A stretch of 64,000 nt of DNA from NCBI GenBank assembly GCA_025449115.1, contig JAHLKC010000166.1, positions 1 to 64,000 on the forward strand, in the 5' to 3' direction. Shown one piece after another: positions 43,108-56,165 of the stretch. This stretch comes from Chytridium lagenaria (taxonomy: Eukaryota; Chytridiomycota; Chytridiomycetes; Chytridiales; Chytridiaceae). Under the pieces are notes generated by a model. The model was not told the DNA's origin. It searched no databases and saw nothing but the letters and a program-made list of their open reading frames with translations. Each line of letters opens with the position of its first letter. Position 1 is the first letter of the stretch. The position numbers and the translations under genes are program-made.

Positions 43108-45742
43108 TTAATGTTTATCCGTTGGTGTCCGGATATGCTTGTGGTGGACTTCATCGGGTGTTTTGCCAAGACAAACCTCGATGGACTTGAACCATTCGTT
43201 TTCAAAAAGTTGGGACATGGTGATGCGTTTTGTAGGATTGGGTTCAAGGATGCGGTACTACAAAAACACGGGTTAGAAATGTATGAGCTCCACAAGACGC
43301 TTACCATTGCAGCACGAGATCCAGGAGGGAGTCGGTCCAGAGGCCAGTAAGCGCCGTGATGCTCAACATAGTGTTTGAATCTTGCATCGCTTATTGTTGC
43401 CGCCTTCCATGGAATACTGTTGTAAAGCATGACGTAGCTATATAAAATTGCAGGTTAAGTAATGCTACTAAGAATAGGGAACGATGAAAATATTATATGA
43501 AAACTAACTAGATAATTCCCATAGCCCAGACATCAACCAACTCAGAGTCATACTCTTTGTTGACATATTCCTAAAAAAAATTAGGCCTGGTTATGACATA
43601 TCCCAAAAAATGACCATCAAATTGGAGAAAGCTTACCTCGGGGGCAATATAAGGGCCTGACCCACAAACTCCATGACCCTTTGTACAATTTTTTCCAAAA
43701 GGCGTTCTAAACACCTCAGAGACACCAAAATCTGTAATCTTGATGGTTCGGCCGGTAACGTCCAAAAGAAGATTTTCAGGCTTAAGATCGCGATGAGCAA
43801 CACCCATGCTGTGAAGATACTGAACACCTAAAACCAGTTGCTTGAAATAGCTGCAGAGATGACAATGTAAGAATAACATAATTTCCTTTTCTGCGAGAAA
43901 AATGGATAGAAAAAGTGAGTAATTTACCAATTAATCTCATCCGTCTCGGTTAATGTGCCACTGTGTATTCTTGTAAAGAGGTCTCCGCCCGCGCAATACT
44001 CCATGACGACACACCATTTCTTTTTCTACAATACGCAAACAAACCACGTCAGCCATGATTTACAATTTTCAAGGTAACAACGCAAAGGCAAGATGTATAA
44101 AACTCTCACCTCATCCTGAATCAAATCAACCGTCTTGACCACATTAGGATGATCCAGTGTCGAACTAATACAAAACTCGGCGACAAGCTTCTTAACATAC
44201 TCCTTCTGCGTCTCATCCTTTCTCCGTTTCCGAAACTCTTTAATCGCATACTTTTATCCGAATTCAGCGGGCAACAAAGCCTCACCACCGCATAAGCTCC
44301 CTTGCCCAAAACTTCCTCTCGTTTGCCATACTTTTCTGCTAATGAGGTTTCCGAGGCAGAGCGAGGTAACTGAGACGTAGCCGAAGATATCGCAGGGACG
44401 GTTAGACCAACGGGAAGGACGGTAGGAGAATCAAGATGATGGACCGACAGCGTGGGGAGAGGAGGTTTCATAAAGTTTTCGGAATTTGAGCTATGATCTG
44501 ATGTTGATCCGTTTACTGAAGGAGGCACAGCTGTGGATGACTTGCGCGACGGTGACGCTGAAACGGAGGGTGATGCTGCAGTAGGTGAGACAGTCTGTAG
44601 AGGCTTTTTAGAATCAACAGTGGTTTTCGCCGAGGCAGTAGAATGAGTTGACGCGTGAGAGTCTTTTCGTGATGTCATGATGTTCTTAAACAGCTTATTG
44701 GCAACGGGATGCGCTTGGTGTTCGGCATCCGAATCGCTCTCGGAATCAACACTGCTGGCCGAGATATTCCCATCGGATCCAGCAGGACTATTTCCACGAG
44801 AATTTGAAGCAGAGGACGATGACTTTCTTGATATTGTGCTGTTGAGCACCTTGTTAAAGATACTCGTTCCTTGCTCTTTCCATTTCCATCACGACGAAAT
44901 ATTCCTCCACCAAAAGACTCAGATTCAGACTCTGATGCACTGTCCGCATCCGTTGCTTTCGACTTTTTGCCTCCAGACATGGACATCAACCTCGGCCCGC
45001 CGGATCGTTCATTTCCTTGCCCATCAAGAGGCTCAGACGACTTTTTATTTCTCGATAACGATTTCGCGGATCTCGGGAAGGTCATCACCAAGCCATGATG
45101 GTTTCCGTTGCCATTCTGCCCATGCCCCTCCATGTCACTGGCGATATCTGAAGCATATTCATCCTCGGAATCCATCTCAGACTCGCTCCCACTGTGATAA
45201 GATCTTCTCGATCTTCCCAAAACACCTGATCCCTCATGGTCGTGTGGATGAAAGATGCGGTAGAGAATACCGTGCTTCTTGCCGGCCGCGCCTGCACCGC
45301 CATCCGAAGAAGCACCACCCCCACCTCCACTCGAGTAACCACTTGACGAGCCTCCACCATTCCCACCCGTCGGAGGCTGGAGATGTTGCTGCGCAGTGCT
45401 TGCCAGATTGCTTTTACTCGACCTCAATGATTTTGGACTTGAAATGGATCCATTCGATCCGTTTAATGATGAAGTGCTACCGTTGATGTGACCAGCGTTG
45501 TCGTGCGCCTTTCCAGATCCACTTGAGACTGAATGCCTGTCGGATGAGAATGAGCTGAACATGGATGACATGGACGGGCCGAATCCTGAGCCACTTCCGT
45601 GCGCCTTCTTTTCCATCTTTGGTGAGCCCCCCTTTGAGGAGGACGCTGTGGATGGTCGCCTCGACACGGAGCCACCCGACTTTCTCGTCAGAGAGTTAGC
45701 CTCGAGACCAGGAGTCCAGATATCAGTTGTGAAGGTCTGCAT
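43108..45742 (-). CDS. Ser/Thr kinase, Hal4/Sat4-Npr1 family
   Basis: An N-terminal region of more than 500 residues is Ser/Gly-rich with acidic tracts. The kinase domain runs from [20 protein letters not shown] (about 44340). It includes [93 protein letters not shown] and EWFKSIE, ending at 43108. The GVSE after DFG and the GxCGSxPYIAPE segment are typical of fungal Hal4/Hal5/Npr1/Hrk1 kinases, which regulate plasma-membrane transporters. Six or more short introns. Two frame breaks: T4 at 44252-44255 (plus) should be T5 to give DKKYAIK, and another single base near 44866-44876 in the Ser-rich part. Confidence 0.9.
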
Positions 45743-46351
45743 CTTTCTTTAATGTATGGATATGGGATGTGAGTGAAGGGATGATTGAAAGGGTGATGGA
45801 ACAATGAGAAAGAGAGAGAAAGAATATCTCTTTGCAATGCAATGTAATGATACTGAGCTGATAGTAAGCTACCAGGGCAGATGAGGGGTGATTAAATCAC
45901 TCAGTCACTACACACACACACTATGAATAATAATGCACGGCCGTGTGAGATGCACGCAGCACAACCACCACTTTTTTAATAATTAAATAATTAATTAATA
46001 ATTAAACAGATTCAGAGTGTTGATTGGTTGGTTGGTGGGTGTAAAAAGAAGGAAAGGATTTTTTTTCTTCAAAAAGGTCTCAGTTTTGTCTCGGATCACA
46101 ATTCACACATTCAATCTATATATTATTATTTATTTATTATGACAAACCTTGTTGTCACTTTATACTGTAAAAAGAACAATTAAGGTTGAACTATTTATCA
46201 GAAGAGAGGAAGGTTGCAGGAATTGGAATAATGGATGGATGGATGGCTGGTAGGTATACAGGATGAGTATTTAGTATATAAATGTTTTAGTGTTTGTGTA
46301 ATGTGTGCTGCTGTTATTGTGTGATAAATATTACATTGCTAAAGAGTTTGT
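45743..46351. other. Divergent/3' intergenic region, A/T-rich
   Basis: Upstream of the Hal4-like kinase. Holds AATTAATTAATAATT-type tracts (45978-46005), CACACACAC at 45910 and GGATGGATGGATGG near 46232. No gene recognised. Confidence 0.45.
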
Positions 46352-47169
46352 CTATGTGGAAGAGGAGGAGGACAACGGTGAGCTAAAGGGTTCAAACCCT
46401 CTATCTATCACCTTCATCTCTGGAAAGAGTTTAAACAGAACCTTGCCTCGAAGTAACCCATCGGAACTGGGCCGTATTTGCGCGAGTCGGTCGAGTTGTT
46501 GAGGTTGTCGCCTTGAAGCCAGACGTGCCTTTGGGAACCTGGTATTTAAGAGTAATAGTGGTTAGCATACTGTCCCCTTCTCCTCCATTATCGTCATACA
46601 ACAACTTGATACTCACGGTAACAAAGTCCGTAACTGATTTTGTAGGATCTACAAGAACTTTATCGCCGGGCTTAAAAATGGATACGCATAAACAGTTAGA
46701 ACGTTAAGTAGTAATTATGAGATGATAAATTGGCATTCCAGCGAAAGGAATGAAGGAAGTTGCAAAAAAACTTACCAAGCCCAGAACGCGCTTGCACACT
46801 GCGCGAGTGGGAGTCAAAGGGGATATGGCCACAACAACTTCCCCTCGTTCCAACTTTCTAAACCATTTCCACGAAACATACTCTACGAGTACAATGTCCC
46901 CTCCGATATTAAATGTTGGCAGCATGGATGGACCTGTGCACTACGGGCCACATCATTAATGTTTAAAAGTCAGTCACTCGAAAGTGTGTGTGAAACATAT
47001 TGAAAAGAAGCATACAAGGCATGCAAAGACATTGCGCATACCATAGTGATCTCTCCAAAGTACTGCTGGACAAGAAGCGTGATGCACACACATTGAGAGG
47101 TGAGTCCAGCAAAGCGAAGCCATCGAGAAGCCCTCTCCTTAGAGAACAATGAAATGCAGCCTTGCTCAT
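46352..47169 (-). CDS. IMP1: Mitochondrial inner membrane protease subunit 1 (IMP1)
   Basis: Signal peptidase-like (S26) Ser/Lys protease that removes inner-membrane sorting signals. The core exons give [20 protein letters not shown] (Ser nucleophile in GPSM), [28 protein letters not shown] (general-base Lys), then HVWLQGDN and [19 protein letters not shown], in family order. The N-terminal segment [14 protein letters not shown] then [14 protein letters not shown] is the membrane anchor. A start Met for that frame is not found directly; ATG at 47169 lies in another frame, so the first exon or a single base is missing from the model. The tail ([13 protein letters not shown]) is short. Confidence 0.88.
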
Positions 47170-48655
47170 AGCACGAATGATATTCCTCTCTTTATACAGA
47201 TGAACAGCCTCGCTCCCACATATTCGCCGACGGCAGGATAGGATATTATCGCTCGAATGTCAGCCTTATAAAAAGGCTAGAAGAACGGAAATCGATAAAT
47301 TAGAAATCTTTTACTTTTTTTTTCAGAGTTTGGTGAGCACATCCAACATCCAACATTCCAACATCCAACATCCATCAACACAATACCGTCACCCCCTCCC
47401 TCTTCATTGATGAATATGTTCCATAGATTTTCGACGGAACTCTTACATGTCGAGAAAACGAAACATGCACCACCAACTGAGAAACTACTATTTCCCTCCT
47501 GCCCCCTCACCACGTCATCCTCTCTGTCATGCTTTCATCCGATCTCTACCCCTTTAACTTACCAAGTTTTTCTATTGATTTTCCAGGCTATCCTCAAGAC
47601 TCATCGGACTTCATGAAAGCTTTTTAAACGGTTAGTTGGAACAATCACTTTCTCTCTCACCCTTACTCGATTGATGATACCCCAAGTTTAAGCCAGTTCT
47701 GCTTCTGATAATCAATGACGCGAAAGACTTTTATATCGTATCTGACGATTTTTATCATTTCCCCTTTTCTTGAAAAGTGTCTTCGAATGAAATCTAACAC
47801 TTACTTTCACCTTTCAGACTTGCTGTGATGGTAATCGTTTTCTTTCACTGGAAATGTCCGTAAAGGTAATTTCTTTTTCCCCTTTGTTTCTTTCACCGAT
47901 GATGCTTCATATCCGTGTTTCACATGAAATCAATGATTCCAACCTTTGTTATGCCTGATGGTGTCAATAACCCTCCTTTGCTTACTTTGTTGCCACCATC
48001 CTCTACAACTTGAATTCTAATCCATTGTTTTACAGATCCGTCATCTTGTCGTCAGAGTTTTCAATCTTTTATTTGAAAGCACTCGCGCCAGAGATGCCGT
48101 ATTCTTACAAAAGTCTGGTAAGTATAAACTCCCAAATTACAGTACCAGCTATGAAATTTCAATACGTAAGCTGGAGATTCCCTTGGGGGAGGATCAACGG
48201 TTGATCATAATTAGAACCACCAGCGGTTTGATCGTTGACTGGTGTCAAAGTATCATCTACATATTCTTTATCTGGTTTATAATTATTTATCTGAATAAAA
48301 GTTGTATTATCAAACACATGATGGGTTTCCAGTTCTTCAATTCTTGACCTCGTTCCTGATGAAACTCGAGAGCGTGTATGTGGTTGTTATGTGGTTTAGA
48401 CATTTGCAACCGTCAGACGAAATACTTAGTGCTGGCCCTGACCTCCATCTTTAGCAGCCAATTTCAATGTGTTTGTCAAGGCCAGTCGAAAAAATCGAAT
48501 TGGAGGAAAAGGCTTTGGAATGAGCTCTGTGCAGTCGTTGTTGTGAGGAAAAGTACAATACCAGGAGACGGCATCTCATTCAAGGGCAGACGTAACATCC
48601 AGCCCCGCAAGCAATAAAGCATTTCAAGGAGAGGGCGACAGGGGCGGGGGAAGCG
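47170..48655 (+). other. Region with possible unrecognised small-exon gene
   Basis: Upstream of TAF4. Some plus-strand pieces look coding and have good splice sites: LSSRLIGLHESFLN at about 47588-47630, TCCDGNRFLSLEMSVK at 47820-47866 (donor GTAATT) and IRHLVVRVFNLLFESTRARD at 48036-48117 (donor GTAAGT). HLQPSDEILSAGPDLHL and a stop follow near 48400-48457. They could form one short gene, but no start or continuous phase can be shown. The rest is C/T-rich. Confidence 0.3.
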
Positions 48656-51292
48656 ATGGCGCAGAATGCTGGAGGACATGATCTTCTCAGCATATTAGCT
48701 GACGTTGCCGAGGAAGAGCATGACAACAATGCAGCCGGACTTTCTGGAATCAGGCCTCCATCAGCACTCTTACCAACATTAGTTTTACCAAACACCACAA
48801 ACATACCCGCCATCAATGGAGGAACCATCCCAAATCTCCAAAACCCTTCTCATTTGATTTCTCGAGCATCATTGACCAACCTCCCGACCCAATCCATTCA
48901 CAAGCGCACTTCCACCTTATCCCAAGCCTCCAACACAAACATGGATTTCACCTGGCTAGACCAACAAATCCCTCCAGCACCTCCTGCACAACCTCCCATC
49001 GTCCAACCCCTCCTGCACCATTCAATAAATCCCTTTCTCTTCCACCCCAATTCCTCGCAACCCCAACGCCATCGTTCTCGGGAAACGTTCGTCCCGCACC
49101 CGGAATACAACCTATACCGTCAAGACTGAAGAGACGGCGTTTATACCCATTCCCGCGCCAAATCTACAACCGCGTCCGGTGCTGCCGTTGACGAATATGT
49201 CGCCACAGCCGTCCCGAAGGCTGGTTTGGCGACACCGGCGCAGGAACAGTTGAAGCAGTTGATGAATAAGATTCCGAGTGATAAACATTCGGTGTTGTTT
49301 GGATTATTCGCACAGTTGCAGGTAATGATGCGTTTTTTTTTTTCTTTACTTGACTCGCTGAGTTAACCTTGATTTATCTTTGACTTTTCTGTTGTAATGA
49401 CAAGAGCAAAGCAGTGACTATAGACGGTTTTATATCGAGGGTTAGATCTTTGACCGAACAAACGGCCGCTTCCCCACTTCAATCTTCTCCAAGACCTACC
49501 TTACCATTACAACCCCGCCCCCCAATTTCGTCCCTTTCATCCACCTCCATCACATCCGACGATTCTGGCGTTGTAACCAAGATTGAGAGTCCCTCGCTTC
49601 CTCATGCATCATTGAAACGGCCCGCTGAAGGAATAGGATCACCGTAAGTTGTCCTCCCGTGCATTTTGTTTTACGTGGTCGACCTCCCACCCAACCTTAA
49701 TGCGTTATAAAAGCCCGACCCAAAACGGTCAAAGGTGGAGCCTATGATGACGAGGAGAATGTCGGCGCAGCTTGCTGGTCCACCGTTGTCTATGTCTAGT
49801 CCTGTGCCGGTGCCTGGGAATGAACCATCTGGACAGGGAGCCCCGCTGAGACTTCCAATCGCGCCGGCTCCCAGTACTATGCAGGCAAAAGGAAAAGGTG
49901 AGAATTTGTATGTCATGTGTTGGATTAATGTGTTTCATATATTAGCGCCTGCAGAAACGGACGTGGATAAATTAGATGTGGCTAGTATGATGGATGTAAC
50001 GAATTATGGTGGTGTTGATTTGAGGGTACGTTTTAAAAAAAGATGTTTTTTGTTTGTTTTTTTTAACGGTGATTGTTGACTTGTCCGTTAAAAGGAGGAA
50101 GAAGAGAGTTTTGGTATGATAAATACGGCCAATCTCCCACCATCAAATCCCCTTGGTGTCGACCGTTCAAAACTCCAAGATTTTCTCAACCTTACTCGAT
50201 TAAAACGCATTGTTGAAACAAAAGGTGATCCTCATAATCCTCGCCATGACTAACTTGAAAACCCCTAGGTCGAAAACACGGCATTCGCACCATTGACGAA
50301 GATACCCTCATTTACCTTGCTCTCGCTGCAAGAGAACGCGCAACCCACCTCCTCGAAAAAATGGTCACCGCCTCCAAACACCGTGTTGGGATTCTTCTCG
50401 ACCAACTCCTCGACCCCACCACCTCCCCTGCGCCAACCACCTTTAACATTTCTGTCTCCAACGACGTCCGTCGGATGATCCAAATGACTGAATTCATGGA
50501 ACGCGAAGAAGATAATCGAGAACGTGTCCGTCTACATCCCGACGGGTCGGGTCGTAGTGCTTTAGAAACGGCACGAGCTGCCGCTTTGGCCGCACAGGCT
50601 GCTGGGACTGCGCACCCTGACGCTGCCATCATGACACCGTTGATGATGATGCCTGCTACGACGAGTGGGTTTGAGACGAGTGGGTTTGAAGGGGCCGAGA
50701 GCTTGCAGGCGGCTGCTGCGACGGGGTTGGGTGGGGTGAGAGGGATGGAGACTGTTGTTCAGGCGGATGTGGCGGCTGCTGTTGCGGCGAGTGTAGCGGC
50801 TGGGGATGTAGTTAAACCGAGTAAGAAGAAGAAGGCGAAGAAGGGGGCGGTGGATTTGACGACGGAGGCGATTAAAGCGAGACAGGTGAATACGACGGCG
50901 TTGTTGGCGGCGGGAGGTGCGAAGGCTATTAAGAGTTGGATGATTCCGGGGGGTGGAGCTGTTGGAGCTGTTGTGCCTGGGAAGAAGAAGAAGAAGGGAG
51001 GGGTGGAGGGGATGGGGAGGTGAAGGCTGCGAAAAGTGGGGGTGCGGGTGTTGGAGTGGGACCTTCTGGACCGGTGGATCCGAAAGTGTTGGAGGAGGAG
51101 GCGCAGTTGGCTAAACTTGCAAAGGTTGGGGTTTATAAAGACGATACGGGACGGGAGGTGAGGGTGTTGAGACCTATGACGGTCAGGGAGATGACGAGGG
51201 TGACGTTGAGGGATGCGTTGTTTAGCTTGGAGAGCGAGCAGCAGATGTCGTCGAGCCCGTTGCTTTACAAGTGGTTTGGCAAAATCAATTGA
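48656..51292 (+). CDS. TAF4: TFIID subunit TAF4
   Basis: Scaffold subunit of TFIID, histone-fold partner of TAF12. The start MAQNAGGHDLLSILADVAEE precedes Pro/Ser-rich sequence. AQEQLKQLMNKIPSDKHSVL resembles the TAFH region. The conserved C-terminal domain begins at GMINTANLPPSNPLGVDRSK (about 50110), followed by KHGIRTIDEDTLIYLALAAR and ERATHLLEKMVTASKHRVG (histone fold). It ends with RPMTVREMTRVTLRDALFSL and SPLLYKWFGKI, matching the TAF4 end. Introns occur at about 49323, 49645, 49897, 50023 and 50225. Frame shifts are needed in the Pro-rich part (48990-49160) and in G runs at about 50996-51020 (the KKKKKGG to GEVKAAK join); sequence error is likely. Confidence 0.88.
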
Positions 51293-51738
51293 GGGCAGGG
51301 TTTTATCCCGCTGCTTGCTATTTTTTTACCTTGTTTGCTCTACTGGATCCAAAGATAATAATATTATTCGAATCGCTAGCTAAAAGCAAGTTTTGCTAAA
51401 AAAGCATTTTGTAATGTTTATTCGTGAATGATACTTAGTATCATGATATATTTGAAGCAAAGTTTTCAACGTTTTATAAAACACCAGTTTCATCTCAGTT
51501 TAGGTTTACTTGGATAAAGGAAAGAAGAAAGAAAAAAAGAACCGAGAGTGAAGGGAATAATATGGCGCGTTTTAGCGCTTTATATCTAAATAGAGGGATG
51601 ATGCTTTACAGAGGTCATAACAAATGATTTTCATAAAAACGAAGCGTAAAGAATTAAAGAAACGAAACGAAAAGGCTGTCTATCTATCTAAAAAAAAAAG
51701 TATAACGCATCGCTTGATGGTCATCCGCACGGGTGGAC
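51293..51738. other. Convergent spacer before the receptor-like cluster
   Basis: 3' regions of TAF4 and receptor copy A. Contains A runs near 51525 and 51690; no gene seen. Confidence 0.4.
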
Positions 51739-53678
51739 CTATGAAATATTGGTAGTCGAACGCTTCTTTGATGGTGCTATTGGCGGTTTTACGATATCAA
51801 TCTGCTCCATGGTCCAGCCTGCTGCAAGGTACTGTTCTAACGTGAAGGCTTTAGTGTATTTAGGGATCACGACGGGTTGTGAGGTTGCGGATGTAGTGGA
51901 AACGACGGAAACGGCGGCGGAAGCGGCACCCGTGGCGACGACAGTGCTGTCAGGAACGGAGCTACGATAATGATGTAGGTCAATAAGACAGTATGATGGT
52001 TTGTATCAAAATAAGAATTGGGACTTACACAAAGGTTTGAACGGGCGATGGTGGTGATGTTGCAAACGGTCCCATCACATCACGTTCTAATGTAGTTATG
52101 ACAGGAGCCCTTGGAGACATTGTCGACGCTGTGCTTGCCGATGGCAACGACGACATTGTACCAGCAGCCCCGAAAGCTGTCAATTTAACACCTCCAGCAC
52201 TTCCAGCAGCATAAGTTGGGTTATACCCTTCACCCTCTCCCCATTTCGCATAGCCCCCGCCCTCCTCCTTTTTCTGCCTTCTCTTTTTCATTGCATAGAA
52301 CACACCGAACAGAATGGCGGCAACACTAACAATAGCTGCGATAGAGAGACCGATGATGCCGCCTTTTGTTGTGATACCTTCACCCAGTGTAGGGCCGGAG
52401 CTGCCGGATGGTGGGGTATCAGTTGGAGAAACGCCGAGAGCGGATTCAGTGGAGACACCGTCTGTCGTTGTAAGGTTACGGGTACCGACTGCTGTGGAAG
52501 GGGCGATTGTGATACGACGGATGGTGGTGACGACTGCACCCGTGGAATCGGTGATGGTGACTTGAGTGTCGATAGTTGTGGCCGTGACGACGTCAGTGGT
52601 GGCGATAGGGGGATTGTTAGGCTGTTGAGATGGGTCTGAGGGTGACTGGTTTCCTGAAGGAGAGGGAGTTCCGGGTGCGACTGGCGAATTTGCAGGTGGA
52701 ACTGGCGAGTTTGCGGGTGGAGGGTTTGACGGGGGAGGGTTTGAGGGGGGAGGGTTTGAGGGGGAGGGTTGGAAGGGGGAGGAGGTGAGTTTGGAGATGG
52801 TTGAGGAGGGACACAACAACTGGAGGTTGTTGTTGGACAGTTCCAGCCATGAGACTGATCCTCCCTCCTGTGTTTGTATCTACCCCATACATGTTACAAT
52901 TCACCCTCCCTGTCGTCGTACTCTGCACTGTGATGAATCTGCAGTTATTCGTGGTTTGGCATCGATTTATGCAGGCTGCTTTCGTGGGTGCTTCACTCTC
53001 TTTATTGCATTCGTTAGTAACGTAATTAAAGGAAGAAGCGGTGCTTACGGGTTCCGACGATAATGTTAGACCTAAGATGGCCAGATATCTCAACAGACGG
53101 TGCCGACATGTGTATTGTTAAAAAGTTGGCTTCTGTTGTTATCCGCTTGCTATTGATTATGTTAACGCAGGTACGTGTTGATTAGACTATAGTTTACTTA
53201 CACAGTACACCTTCCTAAAAAAAAAAGTGGGGGAGGCGGGGGTTAGATACTGTAATGCAGTAACAAGTCTAACAAAGTACATACTATTGCCACTGCTATA
53301 CGAAAAACTGTGGGGGGCAGAGCGAAAGCAAAGATAGGTCAGTATGGGGCCGCACCAATTAAGTAAAGTGTTCTCACATAAAGCATCCTGGAGTCCGAGT
53401 ACAGACAGTTGAGCACTCACACACCGATCCAACATTTTGCTGAACTTGAAAGTCTGTTTGATGATGCAAGGAATGAGTTGATATGAATATTAGACGTTGA
53501 GTTGGTTTTGATGATGCCATTGAAACGCACCGTTGCCAACAATGTCATAGTCCATGGTTACGATCCTGTTCGTCCCGCAAGTCTGCAGTTGAGCCTGTAC
53601 TGCATTTGCAGAGAGCATGAGGACCATGATTGCAGGTAGCATCATTCTTTTGTAGACGGATGATGCCGAAGAGTCCAT
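51739..53678 (-). CDS. PAN-like receptor family, copy A
   Basis: Seven exons: 53678-53531, 53453-53378, micro-exons 53307-53285 (23 nt) and 53214-53202 (13 nt), 53149-53049, 52999-52029, 51961-51739. Signal peptide (MMLPAIMVLMLSANAVQA), then module 1 (CECSTVCTRTPGCFIFSY, ending RRCTVKR). A linker VEISGHLRSNIIVG leads to module 2 (KAACINRCQTTNNCRFITV, CNMYG). A long Pro/Ser/Asn-rich stalk precedes the membrane span IIGLSIAAIVSVAAILFGVF, basic KKRRQKK, and a cytosolic tail with YAKWGE and TLERDVMGPF. The last exon holds FTLEQYLAAGWTMEQIDIV. The Pro-rich stalk (about 52780-52815) changes frame, so one base is probably wrong or the copy is broken. Likely a plasma-membrane sensor or adhesin; ligand unknown. 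Confidence 0.82.
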
Positions 53679-54390
53679 GGATGACGACGACAACGACAAC
53701 GACAGCGACGACGATGGCATCTCTCTCAGCCGAAGGTAGTGGTGTCTGGTGCCCAAACTGGAGTGCAACGTGATACTTTCAAACTTGGACATCAATTTTT
53801 ATTTCGACAATTATTGGTGAAACGTAAGGGGAGGGCGTTAAGATTTAATCATTTTAAAAAGATTCCATTCCATGGTGGGCGGGGTGGTGGTGGTTCGGAA
53901 ATACTTTCCGATTTTATTATTTTTTACTTTTTATTTTTTAAGTGCATTTATCATTACACACGCGCATCATTAGGATAGGACGAGTAGAAGGTGTGAGTTA
54001 TCCACCTCAGTGGGAGTAAACTGATGGCTTATGGAATCGTGTGCCTGGTGCGATGGTAGACCCGAATCAGGCGTAGTCTTGGGGAGGTACTCTGCCCAGT
54101 AGCTAGGAATTAAAGCACCAGAAAAGTGATAACACTGTATACTCGCTTTTGTATTAAAACAAGCAATTCAGCTTTCAGGCTGAAGAGGAGAAATCGATCT
54201 AAGTTTAAATCTAAATGAATGGAAAAAGAACCGAGAAGGAAAAGGGAGTAGCAAAAACGCATTAAGCCTTTTGCATACATATACAATGATAAAGTTCTTA
54301 AACGACTGGGATTTGAGGTGATGTCTAAAAAGGCGGATCGGATATAAGATTTTCGAGAAAACACAAGCGAAAAGAGGTAAGAAAGGCAGC
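53679..54390. other. Spacer between receptor copies A and B
   Basis: A/T-rich, with a T-rich stretch at 53915-53945. Minus-strand frames at 54110-54437 have no family features. No gene seen. Confidence 0.4.
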
Positions 54391-56165
54391 TCATGTAGAC
54401 TGCACTGGTTCCTGCATAGACCGACGGCTGTCGACACGTGCTAATGTATCCAGGGATGAGTTTTCCGTCGCATCATCGTCTGAAATGGGTGGCTTCACAA
54501 TATTAATCTGCTCCATAGTCCACCCTGCCGCAAGGTACTGTTTAAGCGTAAAGGCTTTTGTGTAGTTGGGAATAACGACGCGTTTTGGTGATGCAACGAC
54601 GGCGCTGTCAGGTATGGAGCTACAAGAATAAGCGTGGTCAACACGTGTTAAACCAAGAATGAAAAGCTGACTTACTTGGAGGCTTGAACAGGTACGGGTG
54701 GAGAAGTTACAAACGGTCCTTTAACGCCACGCTCTAATGTGCTTATGTTCATAGGAGCCCTCGGAGATATTGTTGACTCCGTGCTTGCCGATGTCAGCGA
54801 AATCATCCCACCAGGAGCCTTTATAGTATTCAAATAGACATCGCCAGCCTTTCCAGCAGTGTAGGATTGGTTATCCCCAATGTCATCCCCCCATTTTTTG
54901 TAGCTCCCGCCCTCATCTTGTTTCTGTTTCCTTTTTCTCATCGCGTAGAACACCCCGAAGACTAAAGCAACAACTATCACGATGGCCGCAATAGCGAGAC
55001 CGATGACACCGCCTTTGGAAAAAGTCCCGTCGCTGGTAGCGGGATTGGAGTTGCCGGACGTAGCGGACTCGGTGGGAGTTATGTCGAAAGCGGGGTCGGT
55101 GGAGATGCGGTCCGTTGTGGAGATGGAAGAAATGAGGTCAACGGGAAGGTGCAATAGTATCAAGACGGGTGGTGGTAAAGATGGAGCCTGTAGAATCGGT
55201 CACGGTGACTCCTGCATCGACGGCAGAGGTTGTGGATGCGGCAGTTGGTGAATTATCGGGTGGGCTTGAGTTTGCAGAAGGAGAGGGAGCTGGGGAAATT
55301 GCGGGTGGCGGATTTGAAGGAAGAGAAGAAGGGCTTGGAGATGGTTGAGGGGGTGGAATTGGGGGTTGCGGAACGGTTCCGGCCATTATATTGATAAAGC
55401 CGCCTGTGGTAGTTCCTCCATACATGTCACAGTTCACCCTCCCGGATCTCAAGGTCTGAACGTTGATAAAGTCGCAGGTCCGCGTATTTTGGCACCGAGA
55501 AATGCAAGCTCCTTTCGAATTGGCTTCATTCTCTGTAGAGACACCGATTTGAATAAGTAAAAGTAACAGATATCCCGTGAAATATTCAGTGCTTACTTCC
55601 AACCGCCCAGTCAGACCTGAGATGACCAGGGATCTCAATAGACGTATCTGACATGAAGATAGTCACAAAATTGGCTTCTTGATCTACCCGCTTGCTGCAT
55701 TGGATGTCAATTTTGGAATATTGATAAAGAGCGATGAGACTCACATATAACACATTCCTATGAAGTCATGACGGTTAGAATATACCATATAAAAATAAAA
55801 CTACAGAAATCGCTCACCTAACGAGCTCATGTATGTAAAACTGCATAAAACAGACAGGAAGATTATCAACACAGATCGTCAATTAATCAATATTCTCACA
55901 TGGAACATCCCCGAGACTTGCAGAAATCTGTACATGCGCAAAGGGATCCAGTGAGTCTCGTTTCCAAGTCTGCGAATGTTAAAGTCAGATTCGGTTGAAA
56001 ATGACGTTGGCACGCACCATTATTCATAACGTCAAAGTCCATAGTTATGATCCGATTCAATCCACATGTTTGCGACTGAGCCCGTACAGCACTTGCAGCG
56101 AGCATCATGGCGACGAGTGACAAGAGCATCCCCATGACGATGGGTGATGCCGATAGAGACGCCAT
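54391..56165 (-). CDS. PAN-like receptor family, copy B
   Basis: Exons 56165-56018, 55969-55900, 55840-55818 (23 nt), 55757-55745 (13 nt), 55694-55597, 55532-54676, 54619-54391. Signal peptide VMGMLLSLVAMMLAASAVRA, module 1 (CACTDFCKSRGCSIFTYMSS, ending GMCYIKR), linker IEIPGHLRSDWAVG, module 2 (GACISRCQNTRTCDF, CDMYG), a shorter Pro/Ser stalk, span VIGLAIAAIVIVVALVFGVF, RKRKQKQ, YKKWGDD, STLERGVKGPF, and the last exon with FTLKQYLAAGWTMEQINIV. Exon 1 is 148 nt, as in copy A. The exon total leaves one base over; the break lies at 55138-55163 between TTRLDTIAP and the pre-membrane segment. Otherwise intact. Confidence 0.82.

Noticed and set aside
44677..45486. Plus-strand ORF of 269 codons
   Set aside because: Antisense of the Ser/Gly-rich N-terminus of the Hal4-like kinase; no domain of its own.
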